From: Varanus komodoensis
Taxonomy: Eukaryota; Chordata; Lepidosauria; Squamata; Varanidae
Direction of reading: 5' to 3'
DNA length: 64,000 nt
Assembly (NCBI RefSeq): GCF_004798865.1
Contig: NW_025335761.1
Coordinates: 24,243,687 to 24,307,686 of the forward strand
Shown: positions 1 to 11,485 of the stretch, piece after piece
How the letters are laid out: the number at the start of each line of letters is the position of its first letter
Numbering within the stretch: the first letter of the stretch is position 1
The notes under the pieces: model-generated
Database searches by the model: none
What the model saw: the letters and a program-made list of their open reading frames with translations, nothing else
Told to the model about the DNA's origin: nothing
Made by a program: the position numbers and the translations under genes

Positions 1-43
1 ACAGAGGCTGTTCTGAGGGGAAGGGAGGAAATAAGACCAGTGG

Positions 44-86
44 CCTTCCCTTCCCTTCCCTTCCCTTCCCTTCCCTTCCCTTCCCT
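44..86. repeat. (TTCCC)n microsatellite
   Basis: About eight head-to-tail copies of the pentanucleotide CTTCC, uninterrupted. The opposite strand is purine-rich. It is probably length-polymorphic. Confidence 0.95.
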
Positions 87-1689
87 AGCACCTCAGCTAG
101 ACAGCTGACATAGGTTGGGTATCTATCTTGTAGGGCCTCTGTGCATTCCTACCCTGCATATTTATTTATGTATTCATTAAATGTATATATGCCATCCAGC
201 AACCAGTTTCTAGGCTTCTGAGCATCCTCATTGGACTGTTCCTTTAGACATACTCTTGATGGTGTCTAAATATTTCTGGGCTTGGGAGTGTGGGTAGGGA
301 CTGGGAAGGTTTCTAATCACTTGGATCCTGTGCTATCTTTGCTAAGTAGGGTTGAGGGAGGAATCTGCAATGGATTCAAATTAGTTCAGATTTCTGTGGA
401 TGCATCCTGCAGATCTTGCAGCTGACCTGCTTCTTCTGGGTCATATGGATTCTGCAGACTTGTGGACCAGATTTTTAACTAGTGATGGTGGGATATGTGC
501 ACACTTATGCCAATGTGCATATGAGCAAGTGGAACACAATTCTTTTACTTTCCTAAAAAGCAAGCAAGCAACATTGTAGAGGTCTCCACTGTGGTAAGGA
601 GCAGCTGTAAGGAGCTGCTCCATTTTTAAAAAACCCTCCAAAGCTGTAGGTTTGCCCAGTGTCTTGCTTGAGTCTTCCTAGAAAATTCTAGGCCTGGATG
701 CAGCCTAGGAGCACAGGATTGCTTCAAGTTTTGCAGCCCTGGTCCCAATGCCTCTGTGTAACAGTTATATCAGATTACCACCAGTAGAAGCGGAAATTGT
801 CAGGATATTTGATGTCAAAAATTATAAGGCAAAATGTTGCACAGGCATTTTTTTTCTGTTTAAACAGGAATCAAACCATCTAAATCTAGAAAAGTAGTTA
901 AGGGTGCAATCCTGTCACTGTTCTGGTTATCCTTTTATATAGCAGAGGGAATGGTATTGGTTCCCCATCCTCTCAAAATTCAGTTTTTCCTAGTTATGCT
1001 TTCTAGTCCATCTAGCTGGAACATTTCAGAGAGGGGGGCAAGGAGGCTCGGGATGCAACCAGGGGAATTAGTATCCCATTTTTCTTCAGTTTACCCCCTA
1101 CCTACCCCAAAACTCTCTCCCTCTCTGAGGCCCCTTTCCTGACCTTAGAAGCCATGCAATGCCAGCTGGAAAGGAGAGGGGAGCAGGGTCACAGCTCCCA
1201 TTCCCAGTTCTCAGGTCAGAGAACTGTCTCAAACCTCAAAGAGGGTTTTTCAGACACTGTCCAGGGGTCACGGGATTTCTCTGTCCTGGTAGCAGCATAA
1301 TAATGATTAGTAATTGTGCAACTTCCTGCATTCTCCCTGGGCAACATATTCACATTTTGTTTAGAATTGCAATCAATAAAGAACAAGGTATTGTTTGGGA
1401 GCATAGCTTCAGCAAAGCTTCCCTCAGATGAAGGAGTGGTCAATCCAAAGGCAATTAATACCATAAGGAAAAGTATGAACTAGGACTCTCTGTGTTGCTT
1501 CTTCAGTCAGCCTCTTCTGGGGCATCATATCAAACGTGCCAAAACTTTCCAGAATCAGGAGTCAGTCACTACACAAAGATGGGTATCAATACAGGCATTT
1601 TCCATTTCTTTTCCATCTCATTGGGACAGGAAGAAGTGTCAGGGGCTGGGATATATGCGGCAGGAGACAAGATAGAGGCACAAGGACCA
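87..1689. other. No recognised feature
   Basis: I recognise no gene, RNA or repeat family here. Short open frames on both strands (longest about 90 codons, near 1159-1431) overlap each other in opposite directions and have no motif or familiar similarity, so I treat them as chance. Confidence 0.6.
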
Positions 1690-2320
1690 TGACGGCAGAA
1701 CTTGAGGCAAAACAGAGTCCAAAGTCCAAAGCAAGGTTCAGTAGCAAGTCCAAGTTGCGCTCATAGAGCAGCCCTAGGTCAAGAACCAGCAGAACTTATC
1801 AGGCAATACAAGGACATGGTCATGAATAAGCCAAGCATCTAGAACCAGAGGTGCAGGTACTTTGAGGCAGGATAATCTGGCAGGATACATAGGAAGGCAA
1901 GATCATGGCAAGGGTCTGGCAAGTTGCAGGAGCTCAGCCACAGCTATCAGGATGAACCAGCTTACTTGCTGAGGCAATACAGCAGGACAGGAACATGATC
2001 AGGCAAGGCACTGGTGCTGACTCACACCACAACTAGCAGGAAAACCTGTGCTGCTGAGGTGAGACAGTGAGGCAGGATACAGGTCAGGGAAAGTGCAGGC
2101 ACAGCAGCACACAGGAAGACCTGTGTTACTTGCTGAGGCAAGTTCTGGAAGGAAGAGCTGGGTCTATGTACTCATCCCCCAGGGCTACCAGTTGGCACTC
2201 ATCAGGAAGCTGAGAGCTCTAGCAGGGCCTGGGACTGATCCTGTGAATACTGAGATTCTGCTTCTGATGAAGCCCCAGAGCAGTCTAGATCCTGAGAGGA
2301 GGAACATTTAGGAAAAGTAG
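1690..2320. repeat. Degenerate tandem array, unclassified
   Basis: Imperfect copies of a unit built from an 'AGGA-RAACC' part followed by 'TTACTTGCTGAGGCAA'-like sequence start near 1781, 1840, 1951, 2038 and 2113, so spacing varies from about 60 to 110 bp. The 16-mer TTACTTGCTGAGGCAA is identical at 1962-1977 and 2126-2141, and AGGAAAACCTGTG (2038) pairs with AGGAAGACCTGTG (2113). The segment is rich in CAGG/AGGCA words. It could be a decayed minisatellite or the internal part of an unrecognised retroelement; no terminal repeats are visible. Confidence 0.5.
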
Positions 2321-5300
2321 CAATTGATACAGTTGCAATCAGGGCTTCACATGCTTACTTGCAAATATAAAAGAAAAAGAGACTAAGCAGTATGCTATGT
2401 ATTTAATGAGTCACACTGGGTTGGATCCAGCAATTGCAAAAAGAGAAATAGCTCCACTCAGAGAAGGTTCCTCTACTTGTTATTAGGAAACCCTCCTCCC
2501 CATGACAACATGTCTTCCCCATTCAGTGGGATTTCCTGACTTTGCATAGCATTTTCAGGGGGCTGCTTAGGGAAGGAGGCTATGGGAAAGTCCATTTCTG
2601 TGAGTGCAACCTATGCAGCATAAAACTGGTTCCAAACCCATTGCAACTTTTAGTTCCCCTGTACAAATAAGCACATATTTCAGGGCTCATGATAGTTTGT
2701 TGGCTCTTACATGGGAAAATAGCTTATTATACTGTGTGAAGCTGTAATTGTTTCATCTTACTTGCTGTATAATAACTGTACACATGTTGTTTATATGACT
2801 TGTTTTATGTAGAGTTATATATCCTACCTAAGAAGTTATGCAGAATACATTTTAAAGTTAGAATGTGAGAAGACTTGAGGGAGGAGCCTGCCATGGTATT
2901 TGAACCTCAAGAACTGTTTATCTGCCATTAACCACAGACGTCTCATGAATGGGTGATTTTTTAAAAAATCTAACTTCTGTAATCTATTTCCTGCTTTTGA
3001 TATCTGTAGAAAGCCTTGAGCAAGAGCAAAAAGTTACTCAACCCTCCACTAGACCACATCAAATAAACTAAATGAGCTGAAAGAGAACATTAACATCATA
3101 AAATGAATAAACAATGGAGATGTGCCTTAACTCTTGTCTACAGTTGGCACCAATCAGAGAGAAAATGAAGGAAAATAGGACAGTATTCTTATTTATCATG
3201 TGTCTGGTCATACAAGATGCCATGAAAACATGACCAGAACTAAAACTCCTTCCCTAACTCATTTGCTGACCAAAAGGAGCAGAGCTAAAATTCATTTGAT
3301 CAGAAAAGAAGGCACAAATAGACATTAAATCTAAGAATCAGATTAATACAAAATGGTTGTACTCTGATCAAGGGGATCTACTACTTTCTCTAAGCTGGAG
3401 CCCAGAATTATAATATATGGCTTCTTTAAAGGATAGGTTGTCTCTAGCTGGAGTCCTATGTGGGCAAGGAAACCTATCCTGATCAGATGCTGAGAAGAGC
3501 ACAAGTAAGGAAAGTGCTATTAATTCATAAATATGGATTCACATCACTTGTCCATTTTCAGCTGTTTCCATTGAAAAGTTAGCCTGTTTGTTAAGATGCA
3601 CATAACATTGAATAAGGATTGCATATATGTATATAAAGCAGCAGTATTGCTAATATGCAGTAAGAACACTCAAAGAACACTCAGGTTATCACTGGCTTCT
3701 CAAGCAAGTCTAATTCAGCTCAGTTTTTGTTTTCATGCTGGCAACATAAGCTAATAACATCTCCCCCTCCAGTGAGGCAGATGAAGGAACCAATATCCTC
3801 TTTATAGTCCTTGCTTTCATTAATGCACCAATCTTGTCAGCATATTGTATTGCTTTAGGTCTTGTAACATCTGTTTTGTCTGTTCTTGCAATCATTTCAA
3901 GCTTCTTAAAATTATACCCTTTCTAATGGGGCTGTCCCTCATGATTGATTCCTGTAGTCTTCAATTTCCTCTTTAGGGGGCCTTTGCAAATGTTCATAAG
4001 AGGAATGCAGAAGAATAGCAAAGGACAGGTAAGTCATATGCATTTTTATTTATTATTAGATCATTATTGGCTACAAGGTAAACTATCCCTCATGAAATCC
4101 AGTAGAAGACAGACAAAATAGTAGCAGAATTTCATCCTGAGTAACTTTAAAATGAAGAGAAGGACCTTTTCATCTAGCTCCATAGCTACAGGGCACATGT
4201 GACTAAAATTAAGTTAAATTATCCTCTAATTTAGATAAATAATCAACAGAATAGATTGTTTCTTTATCATCTAATCTTGATTCACTGATGTTAAATTTTC
4301 AGAAAGGACAGATATCCAGCATGTTGATATGCTGTTACTTGCATCTTTTCCTTAAAATGAGGTTGAATGATGTAAGGGCTCTTTCATTCTCTTAATAAGG
4401 GCTAAGAAACACTTAAACACTTAGCCCTCTTAAGAAGGGCTAATAAACACAGACTTTCACACAGAGACAGCAACAGTCTGCAAGATTTGGCATAACCAGG
4501 AAGGGGAGGATCATTTCCATGAAATGGGAAATGCATCCTGAAATCTGACTCCAAATTAAAAACAGTGATTAATAGTCTGTAGCATTGCTATGAAAATTTC
4601 TACAGATTCTTGGCTTTTAAATTTTGGAACATGCTAGAGCAGCTGCACCTATGTCTCTATATTAAAGATCACAAGGAAAATGCATCAAGAAAATGCAGCA
4701 GGCACCAAATCTTTCCCACTCCCACTGAACAATAAGTACATCCTAGACTTACAAACGAGTCTCTGAACTACATCAAATTTTATTTTAGATGTTCATAATG
4801 AGAAATGCAGATGAACAGAGCTTCTTTTGCTATTAGAATGTAAATAATAAAGGTAGTATTGATAACACCAGCCTCTGCAAAGGGGGTGACTGTCAGCCTA
4901 TTCAATGGTGGAAGAGACAAGTCTTGAAACTTCATTTGATCCTTTGATGATGTTACTAAATTTCAGTCAAAGTATAGTAATACTTTTTTACCATGGGAGG
5001 GGAAATAGGTTTTCAAGTTGTTAAGAAATAAATATATTCCATATTTATGTCATAGGTAAGGTCCAGAGGAAGAGGACCAGTGATATTTATTCTAATGTGC
5101 AGCTGGACATATTTTGTGCAGTAAGATTGTTCAGTGGAAACTAAATTTTGTGCAGTTGGGAATATGAACTTTCATCTTGTTATTGTTTTGTGTTAAGACA
5201 TTTTTTGGGAGGTGCTCACACATTCGTGTGGGGCCACATCAGATCCTTGAACACTTGGAATAAATCCTGGACAGTGAGAAAAACCAAGAGGAGGTGTGCC

Positions 5301-5570
5301 CTCCAGGGAGGAAGGTATCTTGGCCAGTAACCCACTTGCAAAAGCTGGAGCCTGGACTTTGAATGAGGGACAGAGCCTTCCCATTAGTGGCCTTGTGGCC
5401 ATGAAATGGCTGTGGGAAATCTAGCTTTCCCCATTCAATCCATATACATATGTAAGTGCTTCCTTATTTAGACATCACTTTGAAAGATACGTTTTCATGA
5501 TTTTACTCCAGTTCTGATGATGGCTGTTCACTGCTCTTCTTTATTTTTATCTTGGTTTGCTGTTTAATTT
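2321..5570. other. No recognised feature
   Basis: AT-rich sequence without a recognisable gene or repeat family. A local oddity at about 4390-4450 is a directly repeated 'AAGGGCTAAKAAACAC' with an intervening inverted copy (CTTAGCCCT). The open frame at 3710-3895 (minus, 61 codons) has no recognisable motif. Confidence 0.55.
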
Positions 5571-5574
5571 TAAT

Positions 5575-6490
5575 GTATATTTTTATTAAATTAAAATTAT
5601 GACATATACAAAGAAATACAGCATAGCCAAAGGTAAATTATAACTCATTCTACAAATATATACATTGTATCCCATAAGTTCAGACTAATAGCAATAACAG
5701 ATATGGGCAAATGTTATCCTAGAATTTTTCATTCAAAATGTAATAACCACATTTCATTGTTCAATAAATCTATTCTCAAACATTTGATTCTCTTTTGCTC
5801 AAATATAGTGAATCATTTTAATCATCAACCAGCTGAACATTGGAGGGGCAATACTTTTACTGAATGTGATACAATAGAAATTTGATCTGTAGTCAGCATA
5901 TTAATACAAATCTTTGCACCAGAGATATCTACTCACTCTTTCACATAATTCAGAATACCATAGATAAAATACCATAGATCCATTGGTATTTTATTTATTT
6001 ATTTTGCATAAAAGTTCCCTGATAGCATTATGCTCTCTTGGCAGCCATTACAATAAAGCAGATTATATTATAATCTGTTATCAACATCATCAGGTACAAT
6101 GCCTAATAAGAAAACTTCAGGTTTAAATATTAAAGGTTTTTGTAACATTCCCTCAAGCCATTTATGTACTTTAGCCCAGTATTTGTTTGCCTTATAACAC
6201 GTCCACCACATATGATAAAAAGTACCTGGTTTATGTTTGCATTTCCAACATCCATTTGACATATTGGAAACATCTTAGCTAATCTATTTGGTGACAGATA
6301 CCATCTATAAAACATTTTATATAGATTTTCTTTATATGAGGTTGCTAATGTTACTTTAATATTTCTTTCCCACAGCTTTTGCCATTTCTGTAGCTCAATA
6401 CTGTATCCAAAATTTTGTGCCCACATTATGATAACGTGGACATCTATCTAATCTCTTGACCTCATATGGTGTTAGTTAACATTGATGTAA
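5575..6490 (-). mobile_element. L1 LINE 3' fragment, ORF2 C-terminus
   Basis: Minus-strand reading gives the C-terminal part of L1 ORF2 in two overlapping frames (6130-6426 and 6068-6262). The first has a 'WAQNFGY..ELQKWQKLWE' block and 'YRWYLSPNRLAKMF'. The second continues with a zinc-knuckle-like CWKCKHKPGTFYHMWWTC (Cys-x2-Cys, then His-x4-Cys) and an ending like 'PEVFLLGI', all typical of vertebrate L1 ORF2 tails. The change of frame between them marks a frameshift. Sequence below 6068 down to a T-rich stretch near 5575 is probably the 3' UTR. The 5' truncation lies near 6490. It is inactive. Both boundaries are approximate. Confidence 0.85.
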
Positions 6491-6581
6491 GTGTTTAAAG
6501 GAAGTCTTTTAGATTCTTCATGATCTAATTCTTCCCTGTATTAACATCGATCCAATTCCAGACCTGGCAAAACAACTCAGG

Positions 6582-6605
6582 AAGCAAGCAAGCAAGCAAG
6601 CAAGC
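6582..6605. repeat. (AAGC)n microsatellite
   Basis: Six tandem AAGC/GCAA units next to the end of the L1 fragment. Confidence 0.9.
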
Positions 6606-7189
6606 GGAGGTACATTAACTTCCAGGAGTGTAGGCAGGGACAGAAAGTTGCTCAGATTGAACACCAGACCAACCAAGTAGGTTGAGAGATCCAAAATGGA
6701 CCAAATAAATTTGAATTTCTAAAAACCTAAGAAAGTTGGATTTGCACAAGTATGAATATGCAAATACATGTGAATGCAATTGCAGAAAATCCATCTCCAT
6801 CAATGAGCAGGCAATGGAATAGAAGATACTGACAATATGCAAGATGTAGAAAAAAGGGATTTTAAAACATCCCCAGGGCAATCACTCCTTGTATCCAACT
6901 TTGGGACCAGGAGATACTATGATAAACCCCTAAGGTTTATGAGACAAAGTCCAAGCCGGCACCCTCTATCTGGTCAAAAGTTTCCAACATTCAGCTGAAT
7001 CCCTCCAGTCCATTTAGAGAGGGTTTGGCTCTGACCTTTAAAGCCAGGAAAAAAATCGAATAACACATCTAGGTGGCCTAATGAGGCTATGCAGTCTCAG
7101 CCTGATGTTACAGAACTTTATAGGCTATTAAAATTCAGACAAAAAGTGGAGCTCTTAACACAAGTCAAGAATATCGTTGGTCTCATGAC

Positions 7190-7436
7190 TTCTTCAGCAC
7201 TTGGTTCCTCAGAAGTTACTCTATCCTCCATGCTATTTCACATCTACATGATGGAACCAGGCAATGATCTTCCTAGTGAAGCCTGTTTAGCACCAACTTT
7301 GTCATCTTTTAGGTATCAGGTTAAAAATGTCTTCTACTTCCAGGGCTGTTTCTGTTGTTTTAATCAAGTTTAGTTTTTCTTGAAATTGTTTAGGTTGTTA
7401 AACTATTTTAACTTTGCATATGCAATTTTACACAGA
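7190..7436 (+). mobile_element. L2 LINE fragment, 5' part
   Basis: The segment reads like the L2 RT block 'LSSMLFHIYMMEPG' (family form LSPxLFNIYMKPLG) and then jumps, through an internal deletion, to the typical L2 tail phrase 'EACLAPTLSSFRYQVKNVF' inside the open frame 7089-7373. The 3' remainder resumes at 7882 after an inserted DNA element. The piece is old and internally deleted. Upstream sequence from about 6900 may belong to it, but I cannot align it by eye. Confidence 0.75.
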
Positions 7437-7881
7437 ACAATAAAACCTTGGATTGTGAGCATAATTCATTCCGGAAACATGCTTGTAATCCATAGCACTT
7501 GTATATCAAAGTGAATTTCCCCATAAGGTCCAATGTAAATAAGGTTAATCCATTCTGTAACTTTTTTTTTTAATCACAAAAATTTGAAGCAGGTGCACTC
7601 GGGGGGGTGGGGGAGAAGATGGGCACGATCATGGGTGTGCTCAGGGGGAGGCGGGCATGATTGCGGGTGCGCTCGGGGAGGGAGACGATGTTGTACACAC
7701 ACCCACAGTGTGAGAGAGAAGAACCGGTGCTCAGTTGTGACATGACGCTTGACAGGCAAAGTGCGCATAATACTCATACTGCAAGACATTGCTTGTTTAT
7801 CAAGTTAAAATTTAGAAAAACCTTTTGCTCATCTTGCAAAACACTTGCAGACCAAGTTACTTGCAATCCAAGGTTTTACTG
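7437..7881. mobile_element. TA-type MITE (Tc1/mariner or Tigger-like)
   Basis: The left end ACAATAAAACCTTGGATTG and the reverse complement of the right end (ACAGTAAAACCTTGGATTG) form a terminal inverted repeat with one mismatch over 19 bp. A TA follows the right end (7882-7883). Subterminal sequences also resemble each other. The interior carries no transposase. Its middle (7589-7684) is a G-rich 32-bp tandem repeat of about three units. It interrupts an L2 fragment, so it inserted later. The superfamily is inferred from TIR style and TA flank; a firm family name is not possible by eye. Confidence 0.75.
7589..7684. repeat. 32-bp G-rich minisatellite inside the MITE
   Basis: Three imperfect 32-bp units start at 7589, 7621 and 7653, sharing a 'GGGTGYGCTCRGGGGAGG'-like core. 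The strand is G-rich with runs of up to seven G. Confidence 0.75.
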
Positions 7882-8010
7882 TATTTTATTGTACCTGTAT
7901 TTATACTGTATGCATTTTATTATTGTACTTATGAGAAACTGATGTGAATTTCCCAGAGAGCTTTGGCTACTGGGTGGTAAAAATTATTATTATAAAAATT
8001 ATTACAATTA
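7882..8010 (+). mobile_element. L2 LINE 3' end (continuation)
   Basis: Sequence after the MITE runs through 'GAGAGCTTTGGCTACTGGG' and 'GGTGGTAAAAATTATTATTA', the characteristic L2 tail ending in an A/T-rich short repeat. It belongs with 7190-7436. Confidence 0.75.
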
Positions 8011-9449
8011 TAATAACACATGGTAATAATCACTTATGTCTTTTCCCAACTTGCAAACATTAAATATAAATCTTTTCTGTAGGTCTGTAGCTATGGACTG
8101 GCCTTATGTATTAGATAGATCCCTACTAGAAGTAGTTAAATAGCACTCCTTGATGGTTGATAATTCCATAAGAGGATTATATTTGTGAAAAAGCACAGAT
8201 ACAGTATGCCTAATTTTGAAAAACTAATATAGCTTCAGCTGTTCTTGGGTCCTTAACTTGCTTGAGCAAAAGTAATCACAGAATTCCCTACCACAAAAGA
8301 TTTCAGTACTTTATTAAAGTTTATCTTTTTCCATTTAGAAATGACTCCTAATATCCCTAATATGAACAAAGCAAAAATGTAGGAATAACTGCATGATTCA
8401 GATGTGGGTACATCCATTTTGCTCACATTTTTGACCATATTTATATGCATCCAGTAATATGGATCCATTCCCATATGTTAACTAATCTTCATGGTTTAAA
8501 CCATTTAGAAAAGAAGAGCAAATTAACAACTCCATTTCTTCATAGGTGGATTTAAGTCAGTAATGGTATTTTAGGAAATTTATGCTATCATCTGAATTTA
8601 TTGCAAAGATCCTGTCATTCTGTAAGTCTGAATTACTGAGCTTCAAATAACTTGAATTAAGTGTTTTAATTAATAAAATAGTACCTTTGGAAGAACATTC
8701 ATTTTAATGAAAGACAGTCTGCCACTAGGATCTCCATTATGGAGCTGAAAGATGGGAGACATAGGAATGTTTTAGTAAACAAATAACTGAACTATAGGGC
8801 TTGATGCTGGGTGTGTATATGTGTGTGGGTGTATTCTATGTTACAAAATGTACTTCCAGTCCCCAGACTGCTGTCTGCAAAACTAGAGTGGTTTCCAGTA
8901 ATAACACCAAAGCTGGCCATCCTGCCTTATACAGCTAGCTTTTCTTCCATGTATTTTAAAATAATTACTGTATACTAAGTGAAGTCTTTCCACAATAATG
9001 TAGTCACTTTACTCAAAAGAAAAAAGGCAAAATAATGGTTTTAAAATCTAAGGGAGAAGGAAGCATAATGATTAAATCCAGGAGCTAAAAACACTCTAAG
9101 TCAAATCATTGGTTTAACATAGTATCCTAGCTCTAGGGCCTGATTTATATTTTTCTTTCAGCAATTTTCTTCACTCATGATAATTGTGTACTGATGTAGC
9201 AGGTGAATCAGGAGATAATGGCTTACAGCTGAGTAAATGCCTTCTTTGTTCTCTAATGTCTGAAGCAGCATAATGTGCCCTTCAGAAGACATGAGTTTCC
9301 TCATATTAGGATCTTTTCCAATGTCACTTTTAGTGGCATACAACGTGTAGGAGCACATCTCCCACCCTCTCTTGGTAATATTCAGTGTCCAAGCTCATTT
9401 GGGAGGAAGGTACCATGTGCTATTATCAACCCTGTAGAAGGATGTGGAA
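8011..9449. other. No recognised feature
   Basis: AT-rich unique-looking sequence. A short GT-rich stretch near 8811-8832 is the only simple repeat seen. No coding motif was found. Confidence 0.55.
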
Positions 9450-9925
9450 GTCAACACAGCTTCTTTAACGGTCAATCTTATTTCACTTACCCTTCCAACT
9501 TTGCTGGGAATATCAACAAGCATGTGGAAAGGGGTGATCTGCTAGTCATTGTTTACTTCGAGTTTCAAAAGGGTTTTTTACAAAGTTCCTCAACAAAAAC
9601 ACCTGAGCATCCCTAGCAGTCATGAAACAAGAGGAGAGGTCTACTTATGGATCAGGAACTAGTTAAAGTACAGGAAACAGAGTAGGGATAAATGGAGGGC
9701 TGTCAACAGTGGAAACTTCTGTATCAGGACTAGTACTCTTTAACTTGTTTAGAACTGATCCAGACTCAGAGATAAACACTGAGGTAGGATTGATCATGCT
9801 AAATTATTTAGAATGGTTAAGACAAAAAGGCACAGCAAAGAATGCCAAAAGGATCTGTTCAAGCTGGAAAAATGGGTGAATCCATTTCAATGTAAACTCT
9901 CAAAAATATAGGTTATTATCTTTGA
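9450..9925 (+). mobile_element. CR1-related LINE fragment, RT region
   Basis: The open frame ending at 9616 carries 'DLLVIVYFEFQKGFLQSSS', a decayed form of the RT block 'xxDVIYLDFKKAFDKVPH'. Following DNA resembles the next blocks of the same LINE family (a 'WIRNWLKDRKQRVGIN'-like stretch, then 'LGLVLFNLFxND'). Many frame breaks are present. It differs from the CR1 copy that follows at 9930 and looks like the subfamily at 12672-13690. Boundaries are by eye. Confidence 0.65.
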
Positions 9926-10665
9926 TAAACTATGGAGAATGGGTGAAGTGCCAGATTAGTGAAGGAGGGCTACCTATCTTCAGGAAAGAAAAAAAATGGA
10001 ACTACAGACCAGTCAGTGAGATATCAATCCCCAGGAAAATTGTGGAAAAGATCATAATTTCTGGAGCAGTCTGTCTGCAAACACCTTGAAATCAATGGAG
10101 TGATTACTAGAAACCAAGATGGTTTTGTAGAGGACATATCTTGCCAGACTAATCTGATTTTATTTTTTAATCAGGTAACTTCCCTCTTGGAGTGTGGAAA
10201 TGTTGTAGATATATTTTTTGACTTAAATAAAATTTTTGACAAAATGTCCCAGGATGTCCTGATTAATAAATTAGCTACAAGTGGGCTTGATCAAACAAGG
10301 ATCAGGTGGATTCACATTTGACTACAGAACTGAACTAAAACAGTTCAGTTCTGTTGCCATCTCTAACTGGTGAGAGGTAATGAGTGGAGTACCATAGGGT
10401 TCAGTCCTAGGCCCAGTGCTCTTAAGCATTTTTAGTAATGATTTGCATGAAAAGATGCAGAGAATGCTCATCAGATTTGCAAATGATTTGCAAAATTGGG
10501 TGGGATAACTAATAGTCTAGAAAACAGAAACAAAATTTAATGTGATATTGATAGACTGGAACATTGGGCTGAAAACACCACAATGAAATTTAACAGGGAC
10601 ACATGCCAATTTCTTCACCAAGAAAAATGAAACTAAAGGCTTAGCTATAAAATGGGAGAAATGGG

Positions 10666-11199
10666 CAGTCCCCAGGTTACAAATATCCATACTTATGAAC
10701 AAGCTGCCATAAAGTCTATTAATTTTAAAAATTGAGTTAAAGACAAACAGTTCATAGTAATGAATGTGGGAACTTTTGGAGTTTTGTGACCTACTGTGGA
10801 AAAACATCATCACCGTAAAGAGAGAGGAAATGAAAGGGGAGAGAAGGAGGGCACCGAAACATACCTGCCTATCCAGAGGAAGAAATCTCTCGGGCATTTT
10901 CTTGGTGCAAAGAGGAGGCACTGGTGAATTACAGAAAGGGTGGAGATAAAAGCATAAGAATGTAATCAATGAAGAAGAGGAGCCCTGCTGGATCAGCCCA
11001 AGGTCTGAGAGGGAGAAGCAATCCAGTATGGTCCATAGTATTAAGAGTTAAGGTTTAGGGGTGTGGGGGTAGAGATATTGGTGCTTTTTCTACTTTCATG
11101 GGGGTGGGGTCCTGTATGATTTATGATCTGATTTACATATGAATTCAACTTAAAGGTGTTCTCAGGAATGGAACTCATTCCTGACCTGGGGACCGTCTG
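10666..11199. mobile_element. MITE-like DNA element inside CR1
   Basis: The left end begins CAGTCCCCAGGTTAC. The right end, read in reverse complement, gives a close CAGACGGTCCCCAGGT. Subterminal TTACATATGAATTCAACTTAA on the right mirrors a TTAATT..GAGTTAA stretch on the left. CR1 coding sequence resumes directly after it ('GACAAGCTGAATGTGAG'). No transposase is visible. A LINE tail sits inside it (10946-11040). Probably of the Tc1/mariner-Tigger type; the target duplication is not clear. Confidence 0.6.
10946..11040 (-). mobile_element. CR1-related LINE 3' terminus
   Basis: The phrase GAGCCCTGCTGGATCAGCCC followed by an 'AAGGTC' is the reverse complement of the 3' end seen at 13640-13690 and 24200-24235 (ctgGACTAGATGGAC...CTGATCCAGCAGGGCTC form). 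It is a short 5'-truncated insertion nested in the MITE, which is itself in CR1. Confidence 0.55.
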
Positions 11200-11485
11200 T
11201 ACTGATTTCAATATTGTTAAAGATGACAAGCTGAATGTGAGTCAGCAGTGTAATGCTGCTGCAAATGGAGTTCAGCACTAAGCAGGGGGTTGGGCTCAGT
11301 GGCCGTATTGACCTCTTCCCACTTTACTATTCTGTGACTCCATGATTCTATAAGTATAGATTGATGCACACTGGGGCAAAAAAAAAATTCCTAACTTCAT
11401 TTGTCTGCTAGTGGGTTTCAGCTGGCACTGACTGACCAAAAAGGGTTCTTCAAGTTCTGCTAAAACAACTACTACTAACAAAGAG

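Larger units (their letters stand above)
9930..11352 (+). mobile_element. CR1 LINE, 3' half
   Basis: The frame at 10100-10321 reads 'NLILFFNQVTSLLECGNVVDIFFDLNKIFDKMSQDVLINKLATSGLDQTRIRWIH', the CR1 RT palm region (family form VDxxYLDFSKAFDKVxHxILIxKL; quoted here only by its core, VVDIFFDLNKIFDKM). Downstream DNA matches 'GVPQGSVLGPVLF' and 'MKFNxDxC' blocks with frameshifts. The 3' end carries the CR1 hallmark ATTCTGTGACTCCATGATTC near 11327-11346, an ATTCTATG-type terminal repeat. A MITE (10666-11199) splits it. It is 5' truncated, inactive and old. Confidence 0.85.

Noticed and set aside
1690-2320. Possible LTR
   Set aside because: No TG...CA ends, polyadenylation signal or second copy was found; the tandem explanation fits better.
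6068-6426. Possible host zinc-finger gene from the Cys/His pattern
   Set aside because: The surrounding residues match the L1 ORF2 C-terminus, and the frame is broken.
10517-10969. 150-codon minus frame with hydrophobic stretches
   Set aside because: It runs antisense through a CR1 copy and into the MITE; hydrophobicity comes from the complement of purine-rich DNA.
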